Assembly: GCA_947165805.1 (NCBI GenBank)
Contig: CAMVBT010000064.1
Location: 1-10,513, forward strand
Reading direction: 5' to 3'
DNA from: an uncultured Clostridia bacterium
GTDB lineage: Bacteria > Bacillota > Clostridia > Oscillospirales > Ruminococcaceae
Length of the DNA stretch: 10,513 bases
Part shown: positions 1-4,675 of the stretch, piece after piece
Layout of the letters: every line of letters begins with the position of its first letter
Position numbering within the stretch: the stretch's first letter is position 1
Position numbers and translations under genes: made by a program
Notes under the pieces: model-generated
What the model was told of the DNA's origin: nothing
Database searches by the model: none
What the model saw: only the letters and a program-made list of their open reading frames with translations

Positions 1-1
1 A

Positions 2-934
2 GAGGGCGAGCCGTTTCTGAAACACGAAACCCATAAAGGACAGGTACTCTACCTCGCACTCGAAGACAGCCTGCTTCGTTTGCAGAATCGTTTGTATGAG
101 TTCACGGAAGAACACGCTGAGGGCTTGCAGTTCTCTACTCTCGCCAAGACGATAGGCGGCGGACTGGAGCAGCAGCTCGAAGATGCAAAGAAGAAGCTCC
201 CCGACCTGCGGCTGATCGTCATTGATACCTTGCAGAAGATACGCAGAACAGTCGATGCGAAGTATGGCAGCGACTACTCCGAACTCAGTGCATTGAAGTC
301 TGTCGCGGACAGGCTCGGAGTTGCGATACTTCTCATTCACCACACCCGCAAGGAGCGTGACAGTGATCCGTTCAACATGATCTCCGGAACGACGGGCATC
401 ATCGGTTGTGCCGACGGAAGTTTCGTTCTCGTCCGCGAGAGTCGCAAAGACAAAACCGGAAAGCTCTACTGCACAGGTCGTGACATCGAGAGCGCGGAGC
501 TGTCACTTCGCTTTGAAGGTCACCGCTGGATCGTCACCGACGAGGTCGAGCCACATAAGCATGACACTTTTTCCTTCGCAGTTCATGACTTGATGATCGA
601 AGAAGGTTCGTTCCGCGGTACAGCTACGCAGCTAAGTGAACTGCTCCGAAATCGTTTCGGAAAAGAATATGTTCCGAGCTGGCTGACACGGAATCTCATT
701 CAGCATACCGACGAACTGTTGAGCTACGGAGTTTCGTTTCGGCTCGTCAGGGTGCATGGCTGCCGTGAGATCGAGTTGAAATACGACCGACAGGGTGACG
801 GCATGAACGGGGTTCTGCTCCTCGTCGGAATTGTTGAAGATGCTGTCACCCAAAGTTCCGAAAACCTTTCAACAGAGCCAATTGCTCTGGGTGACAGCAT
901 TTTTCAGGGTGACAGTAAACCCCTCGCAGGGTGA
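2..934 (+). CDS. RepA-like AAA (RecA-fold) ATPase of a mobile element, 5' end outside window
   Basis: The frame is open from the left edge, so the gene starts before the window and its Walker A motif is not visible. What is seen: VLYLALEDSLLRLQNRL near the left edge, a Walker B strand LRLIVIDTLQK around 206-240, and ILLIHHTRK around 325-350. This order matches the RepA/AAA_25 group of RecA-fold hexameric ATPases, which act as replicative helicases or helicase loaders on plasmids and integrative elements. After the ATPase core comes a region (about 570-780) that could be a winged helix. The last 15 or so residues are low complexity and are encoded by direct DNA repeats (two GDS units); the TGA stop lies inside a repeat copy. 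Family call is confident; the role in element replication is inferred. A TTG at 80 could be read as a start, but homologous-looking sequence continues upstream of it. Confidence 0.85.
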   Translation, partial: EGEPFLKHETHKGQVLYLALEDSLLRLQNRLYEFTEEHAEGLQFSTLAKTIGGGLEQQLEDAKKKLPDLRLIVIDTLQKIRRTVDAKYGSDYSELSALKSVADRLGVAILLIHHTRKERDSDPFNMISGTTGIIGCADGSFVLVRESRKDKTGKLYCTGRDIESAELSLRFEGHRWIVTDEVEPHKHDTFSFAVHDLMIEEGSFRGTATQLSELLRNRFGKEYVPSWLTRNLIQHTDELLSYGVSFRLVRVHGCREIELKYDRQGDGMNGVLLLVGIVEDAVTQSSENLSTEPIALGDSIFQGDSKPLAG

Positions 935-939
935 CGGCA
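791..939 (+). repeat. Iteron-like CAGGGTGACRGYA repeats at the end of the ATPase gene
   Basis: Near-identical 13-base units lie at 791-803 (CAGGGTGACGGCA), 887-899 (CTGGGTGACAGCA), 905-917 (CAGGGTGACAGTA) and 927-939 (CAGGGTGACGGCA). An inverted copy lies at 841-852 (TGCTGTCACCCA). The spacings between direct copies are 96, 18 and 22 bases, so the last copy is in a different reading frame, and it supplies the TGA stop of the ATPase. The repeats therefore look selected as DNA and not as protein. Iterons at or in a rep gene are known binding sites for replication initiators; that role here is inference. Confidence 0.7.
840..900. repeat. 13-bp perfect inverted repeat made from two iteron-like units
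   Basis: ATGCTGTCACCCA at 840-852 is the exact reverse complement of TGGGTGACAGCAT at 888-900, with 35 bases between. It can be read as two facing copies of the iteron-like unit. Four T follow the right arm, but the large loop and position inside a coding region argue against a terminator. Confidence 0.6.
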
Positions 940-1085
940 AATTCGAGCGGTTTCCGCCGTTTTGCAGGGCGAGTGGAGTAGTGATACCACCGAGAGGGTA
1001 TCCGCACGAATTTGAGCCGTTTCCGAGCCCGTGTGAGCAAGATAAAGTTCGGAGCAGCGATACGAATTGCGGACAAGAAAAGTTA

Positions 1086-1348
1086 CGGTCAAAATAAGGC
1101 TTCGGCATTATGCACAGGGCGGTCAGGAAAACAGGCAAATTCGGAGGTATGAAAATGATGCAGGAAAAAGGGCAGGCGTCAAAATGCCGCCTAGCCCGTT
1201 CACTTCGGCGGGCAAAGCCCACCGTTGAGCGGTTTGTATAAAAATGAAAAAGGGGTCAAAATACCACAGCGAACATAACGCAGGGGTCAAAGTCGGGTGT
1301 ATGAGCCAACATACCTCACCGTTGAACCATTCAAGGTGGGGTCAAAAA
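1086..1348 (+). repeat. Dispersed GGGGTCAAAAT repeats
   Basis: The core GTCAAAAT occurs at 1088-1095, 1178-1185 and 1255-1262. Variants GTCAAAGT (1286-1293) and GTCAAAAA (1341-1348) follow. The last three copies are preceded by GGG, giving GGGGTCAAA. All are in the same orientation, with irregular spacing (90, 77, 31 and 55 bases). Within the short open frames of this segment they fall in different reading frames, so they are not a protein repeat. Confidence 0.55.
1317..1338. other. Short hairpin in the mobile-element segment
   Basis: CACC (1317-1320), an unpaired G (1321), TTGAA (1322-1326), loop CCA (1327-1329), TTCAA (1330-1334) and GGTG (1335-1338) form a nine-pair stem with one bulged base. 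The fifth GGGGTCAAA repeat starts at its foot. There is no T run, so it is not a terminator. Role unknown. Confidence 0.45.
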
Positions 1349-1411
1349 TCCGAAATTAATGATTATGGATCTGAAAACGAACAATACTATATATAGAAGG
1401 AGAGTGATGTT

Positions 1412-1567
1412 ATGACATTGAACGCCGAACAGGAAAAAATGGTCGGTAAGGCTTTTATGACTGCAATGGCAAAAAAATTATACAGAGAAGGACAGATAGA
1501 TACGGTAGTTTACAACCGGCTGGTGCAGAAAATAGAGAAATTGCAGGAGATAAGTAAGAATAAATAA
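1412..1567 (+). CDS. Small SHOCT-like protein, 51 aa
   Basis: ATG at 1412 follows AAGGAGAG (1397-1404) at good spacing and opens a 51-codon frame ending TAA at 1565-1567. The peptide starts MTLNAEQEKMVGKAF, continues with MAKKLYREGQIDTVVYN, and ends in a lysine-rich helix. The pattern of a charged helix, then LYREGQID, a tyrosine, and a second helix resembles the short SHOCT-type domain, a two-helix module about 30 residues long often found as a stand-alone ORF near recombinases on clostridial mobile elements. No recombinase is seen here. The ribosome site and compact frame argue it is real; the domain call is by eye only. It may mark the element's end, because the flagellin terminator follows at once. 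Confidence 0.6.
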   Translation: MTLNAEQEKMVGKAFMTAMAKKLYREGQIDTVVYNRLVQKIEKLQEISKNK

Positions 1568-1574
1568 AACAAAA

Positions 1575-1607
1575 AACACGGCATACCCGCTCCGGATATG
1601 CCGTGTT
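1575..1607 (-). terminator. Rho-independent terminator of the minus-strand flagellin
   Basis: AACACGGCATA (1575-1585) pairs perfectly with TATGCCGTGTT (1597-1607), an 11-bp stem with an 11-base loop. Read on the minus strand it starts 8 bases after the flagellin stop codon and runs into TTTTTTGTTTTATT. On the plus strand a weaker T-rich stretch (TTATTCTGTTTAT) follows, so it may also stop transcription from the small ORF at 1412. Confidence 0.88.
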
Positions 1608-1614
1608 ATTCTGT

Positions 1615-4254
1615 TTATCCGAGCAGACTGAGTATGCCGTTGGTCTGCTGATTTGCCTGCGCGAGCATGGACTGTGAAGCCTGCTGGAGAATGTTGTTTT
1701 TCTGGTATTCCACCATTTCGGCTGCCATATCGGTGTCGCGTATCTGACTTTCCGAGGAGGTGAGGTTCTCGTTCGCCGTGTTCAGGCTGTTGATAGTTTT
1801 CTCCATGCGGTTCTGGAGAGCTCCCATTGCCGCGCGGTAGGTCGATACTGTCTTTACCGCCTCATCTATCTTCTCTATCGCCCTGTTCGCGTCGTACTGT
1901 GTGGCGACGCTGACATCGGCGACTCCGATAGCGGAAGCGCTGGCGTCCACGATATCCATGCCGACCTTCTGATCCTCGACGCCGTTCGCGCCTATCTGGA
2001 ATTCGAGCTCTTCCTTCATGTCCGCGATATCCTCAAGGCCTACGCCCTGTCCCGCGATGCGTTCGTACACGCGCACGCTGCCGGTGTTGTTGAAGTATAT
2101 CTCGCCGTCCTTGTCGCCGTCGGGGGAGTGGCTGTCGGTGAGCTCCACGGTGTAGTCGAGACCCGCGTCTTTCAGCAGCTTCTCAATGGACTCATTGGTG
2201 TACTTCGTGCCGGTGGCGAGGTGGATAAACGCCGCGCCGCTTGATGTGTCCACATATTCCTCGCCGGCAGGAAGGTCCTGTTCGGTGGAGATCGTGAACT
2301 CGGGAACGAGCGAATCGTACTGCGTCGCCTTGCCGTAGGTGTGCGCGGTGATCTTTATATAGTCGGACGAGCCGATAGTGCCGCTGCCGGACTTTATCAT
2401 CAGGGAAGTGAGGTCGGCTTCGGCGGTCTGTCTTACGCCCGCTACCGTGCCTACACGGCGCACCGAGCGGTGGCCGGGATTGGTAATGCTGCCCTCCGCG
2501 CTGCCGGAGCCTCCCGCGAACTGCGAGGAATTACCGCCGCTGTCACGAACTTCCACCGTACTGTCAAGAGAGTTCGGGCTGCTTGACGACGCTTTGTATG
2601 TACCCTGCTTCTCGGCCATATCCACGGTGTATTTGAAGCCCTCGTCGTCGAGCTTGCTCTGGATAGCGTTCTTTATGTCGCTGCCCGTGAATATGGCGTC
2701 CTGTTTCAGCGTCACGGTCACATAATTGTCCGAGCCTATATTTATAGAGATATCGTCCGAAGCCGAGGAAGAAGTATTTATCTTTATGCCTTTCAGCGCC
2801 TTCATATTGAATTCGTCTATCGCGTCGGGATACTTATACTTCTCCTCGTCAGCCTGATAATCGGCATAAGAACCGTACTGCGCCGCGGTCAGCGTGAACG
2901 AGTATGACGAAGCACTCGGGACGTAAGCTATGCACTGTGTCTTATTGACATTGATGTTTATATTGCCGCTGTTTAGTTTACAATATGTGTTCTGACCGAT
3001 AACATTGTCATCATCGTCCAGAATGTCCTCTGTCTCGCTTCCCGGTGCGGCGGTGCAGGTGCCCAATGAAAAGGACGGTTTGTTGTCTGCTTTTACTGCA
3101 TTTCCGCGGTGATCCACATACTGTTGGCCGTCCGGTTCGCTGTTTACGGTGTTTCCGTAGTAGGAGCCGCCGCCAAGCTCCGACAGTATGGCTGCTCTGA
3201 TCGTCGCAAGTGCATTGTTTGCTTCCGCCTGTGTCGCGTATCGGGAGGCGGCGCCGGCGGTAATTGTGCCGCTTGCCTTGTCAATGCTTACTGCGCCTTC
3301 ACTCATCGATGTGTCAAAAACAAGTGAGAACGCTTTGGTATCGGTGACTGTTTCAGTGCCGGTCGAGGTAACTCTGTCAGGCGTTATGGTCGGCAGTTTT
3401 CCGGCATTTTTGGTATCATTTATCTTGATGACCTGTTTCTGGTCGCCGGTGAGAAGTCCGTAAGTCTCCGCTTCCGCAGCGCGTATCTGCCCGACCTCGC
3501 TCTTGAACATTACGCGTCCCGGAGCCGTTTCAAAATTCTTCGGCCAGTTTGCGTTGTCTATCAGCTTCTGTATGTCGTCGTCGGTGTAGGTCTGACCTTC
3601 TGCAAGATTGATCGTGATATGCTGGGTCAGCTCGCCCTGCGTGCGGACGGTGTCGTACTCGTAGTAGGCGTTCTCGCCGCCCTTTCCGGAGGCTCCGGTG
3701 GTGAATTTCAGCCACATTCCCTGTATGCTGCTCGCCACGCTTATCTTGCCGCCACCGATATCGAGATCGTAGTTGATCGAGCCGTAGCGCGCTCCGTAGT
3801 CGCTTGTGGGTACCTTGTCGACCTTCGATACCGTTATCTCGCCCGACAGCAGCTTCATCTCGTTGAACTCGGTGGACTCCGAGATGCGGTTGATCTCGCC
3901 TTTCAGCGCGTCTACCTCGTGCTGTATCTGCGCACGGTCGTCATCGGTGTATGTGCCGTTAGCCGACTGCACCGCGAGCTCCCTCATGCGCTGGAGGATA
4001 TTCTCGGTCTCCTGCAAGCCGCCCTCCGCCGTCTGTATGAGGCTGATCGCGTCGTTGGAGTTGTTCGTCGCCTGCGATAGTCCGCGTATCTGCGAACGCA
4101 TCTTCTCCGATACCGACAGCCCCGAGGCGTTGTCAGCGGCACGGTTTATCTTGTAGCCCGTCGAGAGCTTCTCCGTTTTCTTCTTCAGTCCGGAGACGTT
4201 CTTATTATTGGCATTGCCGGCTATCATTGCCGACAAGTTGTGCTCTATTATCAT
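1615..4254 (-). CDS. fliC: Large flagellin (879 aa) with expanded variable domain
   Basis: Filament subunit exported by the flagellar type III system. Residues 1-140 form the conserved D0/D1 N-terminal part (HNLSAMIAGN, EKLSTGYKINRAADNASGLS, LQRMRELAVQSANGTY). Residues 752-879 form the C-terminal D1/D0 part (NSLNTANENLTSSESQIRDT, ending NGILSLLG). Both ends match the neighbouring flagellin closely. The middle is far longer: relative to the 538-aa sister there is an insertion of about 350 residues (about 245-598). It contains three cysteines (400, 425, 441), rare in flagellins, and an extra copy of a beta-rich module resembling the flagellin IN motif. Codons are rich in ATA (Ile) and G/C third positions, unlike the sister gene. 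The ATG lies 13 bases from AGGAG, with ACG at the position of the sister's start. Single gene with its own sigma-28 promoter and terminator. Probably a minor or specialised flagellin (inference). Confidence 0.95.
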   Translation of the reverse strand: MIIEHNLSAMIAGNANNKNVSGLKKKTEKLSTGYKINRAADNASGLSVSEKMRSQIRGLSQATNNSNDAISLIQTAEGGLQETENILQRMRELAVQSANGTYTDDDRAQIQHEVDALKGEINRISESTEFNEMKLLSGEITVSKVDKVPTSDYGARYGSINYDLDIGGGKISVASSIQGMWLKFTTGASGKGGENAYYEYDTVRTQGELTQHITINLAEGQTYTDDDIQKLIDNANWPKNFETAPGRVMFKSEVGQIRAAEAETYGLLTGDQKQVIKINDTKNAGKLPTITPDRVTSTGTETVTDTKAFSLVFDTSMSEGAVSIDKASGTITAGAASRYATQAEANNALATIRAAILSELGGGSYYGNTVNSEPDGQQYVDHRGNAVKADNKPSFSLGTCTAAPGSETEDILDDDDNVIGQNTYCKLNSGNININVNKTQCIAYVPSASSYSFTLTAAQYGSYADYQADEEKYKYPDAIDEFNMKALKGIKINTSSSASDDISINIGSDNYVTVTLKQDAIFTGSDIKNAIQSKLDDEGFKYTVDMAEKQGTYKASSSSPNSLDSTVEVRDSGGNSSQFAGGSGSAEGSITNPGHRSVRRVGTVAGVRQTAEADLTSLMIKSGSGTIGSSDYIKITAHTYGKATQYDSLVPEFTISTEQDLPAGEEYVDTSSGAAFIHLATGTKYTNESIEKLLKDAGLDYTVELTDSHSPDGDKDGEIYFNNTGSVRVYERIAGQGVGLEDIADMKEELEFQIGANGVEDQKVGMDIVDASASAIGVADVSVATQYDANRAIEKIDEAVKTVSTYRAAMGALQNRMEKTINSLNTANENLTSSESQIRDTDMAAEMVEYQKNNILQQASQSMLAQANQQTNGILSLLG

Positions 4255-4257
4255 TCC

Positions 4258-4272
4258 CGTGTCAGAACTCCT
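4258..4272 (-). promoter_or_regulatory. Ribosome site of the large flagellin, with ACG at the expected start
   Basis: AGGAG lies at 4272-4268 on the minus strand. The annotated ATG (4254-4252) is 13 bases further on, which is long. The triplet at optimal spacing (7 bases) is ACG at 4260-4258, followed by GGA ATG ATA ATA. The sister gene has ATG GGA ATG GTA GTA at the same alignment positions, so the ancestral start was probably this triplet as ATG. Confidence 0.6.
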
Positions 4273-4277
4273 GTTCG

Positions 4278-4405
4278 GACAATTGTATCATATATACCTT
4301 TTATATTATCGGACGAGAGGCGAGAAAACTTTAGCCTTTCCTAAAATAACAGTCAAATATTGGTAATGTTGCACAAATGGAAGTTGCCTGGAAGATACAA
4401 TTGTC
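4278..4405. repeat. 12-bp inverted repeat bracketing the large flagellin promoter
   Basis: GACAATTGTATC at 4278-4289 is the exact reverse complement of GATACAATTGTC at 4394-4405. Each arm contains the palindrome ACAATTGT. One arm lies in the leader of the large flagellin between its transcription start and ribosome site; the other is about 60 bases upstream of that promoter and 40 bases upstream of the opposite -35 box. The layout would suit a regulator bridging two sites, but no binding protein is known from the sequence. Confidence 0.5.
4306..4333 (-). promoter_or_regulatory. Sigma-28 promoter of the large flagellin
   Basis: On the minus strand TAAAGTTT (4333-4326) is followed after 12 bases by TCCGATAA (4313-4306). 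The sigma-28 consensus is TAAAGTTT, 11 bases, GCCGATAA. This promoter therefore has one extra spacer base and T for G at the first position of the -10 box, so it is likely weaker than the opposite one. The predicted transcript starts near 4298, giving a leader of about 44 nt. Confidence 0.85.
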
Positions 4406-4445
4406 ACAAAAGTAAGGATTTTTTAAAAAATTTTCGGAAAAGGGC

Positions 4446-4472
4446 TAAAGTTTTCCGGATTTCTGCCGATAA
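4446..4472 (+). promoter_or_regulatory. Consensus sigma-28 promoter of the 538-aa flagellin
   Basis: TAAAGTTT (4446-4453), an 11-base spacer, and GCCGATAA (4465-4472) match the sigma-28 (FliA/SigD) consensus at every position. An A/T-rich tract (4419-4434, TTTTTTAAAAAATTTT) just upstream could act as an UP element. Transcription should start near 4479. Confidence 0.93.
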
Positions 4473-4478
4473 GATGTT

Positions 4479-4675
4479 TGTAAGGGTCAGATGAAGGTTG
4501 ACTGCAGCAGCCTCCCGGAAAACCTTACGTCCAAAACACAGACCACAATTACAAACCAACATACCGATGCCAAGAGGGCACGGTAAAAAACAACAGACCC
4601 GGCCGTAAAGGAAATGACCGGAGAGAGTCCGACTCCTCCCATTGGAGCGGATTCGGAAATCAAGGAGGAACAATT
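4479..4675 (+). promoter_or_regulatory. Structured 5' leader of the 538-aa flagellin mRNA
   Basis: From the predicted start there are about 197 untranslated bases. Two hairpins share one design. Hairpin I is ACCG-A-TGCC / GGCACGGT (4563-4584, loop AAGAG). Hairpin II is TCCG-A-CTCC / GGAGCGGA (4628-4651, loop TCCCATT). Each has two 4-bp blocks with a bulged A on the 5' side. At the 5' end, GTAAGG (4480-4485) and AAGGTT (4494-4499) compete for AACCTTAC (4521-4528). TCCG at 4628-4631 could also pair with CGGA at 4619-4622. About eight GGA triplets occur, ending in the ribosome site AAGGAGG (4662-4668). In Bacillus subtilis the hag leader is bound by CsrA at such GGA sites; the same here is inference. 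Confidence 0.5.

Larger units (their letters stand above)
935..1411. other. Gene-poor mobile-element segment with hairpins and short repeats
   Basis: No convincing gene is seen in these 477 bases. The segment holds hairpins: GATACC/GGTATC at 983-1002, GGGC-AAA-GCCC at 1210-1220, GTATG/CATAC at 1299-1314, and the strongest, CACC-g-TTGAA-CCA-TTCAAGGTG at 1317-1338. It also holds five copies of a GTCAAA motif. Two very short open frames exist: 1149 or 1155 to 1241 (28-30 codons, basic, with GGAGG at 1143-1147) and 1244-1396 (50 codons, no ribosome site). I do not recognise either. The density of hairpins and repeats next to a RepA-like gene fits a replication or transfer origin, or decayed element sequence. 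Confidence 0.5.

Noticed and set aside
840..904. Inverted repeat followed by TTTT as a terminator of the ATPase gene
   Set aside because: The loop is 35 bases, it lies before the stop codon, and the arms are explained as two facing iteron-like units.
791..939. The repeat set as a CRISPR array
   Set aside because: Units are only 13 bases, spacing is uneven, one copy is inverted, and the repeats lie in a coding region.
869..1222. A 117-codon minus-strand frame in the mobile-element segment
   Set aside because: It runs through the iteron-like repeats, hairpins and GTCAAA motifs, lacks a ribosome site and resembles no protein family.
3619..4080. A 153-codon open frame antisense to the large flagellin
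   Set aside because: It is the mirror of a strongly biased coding region, has no ribosome site, and its product (Leu/Val/Arg rich) matches no family I recognise.
1615..4254. Large flagellin as a pseudogene
   Set aside because: The frame is intact over 879 codons, both conserved ends are complete, and promoter and terminator are present; only the start codon is doubtful.
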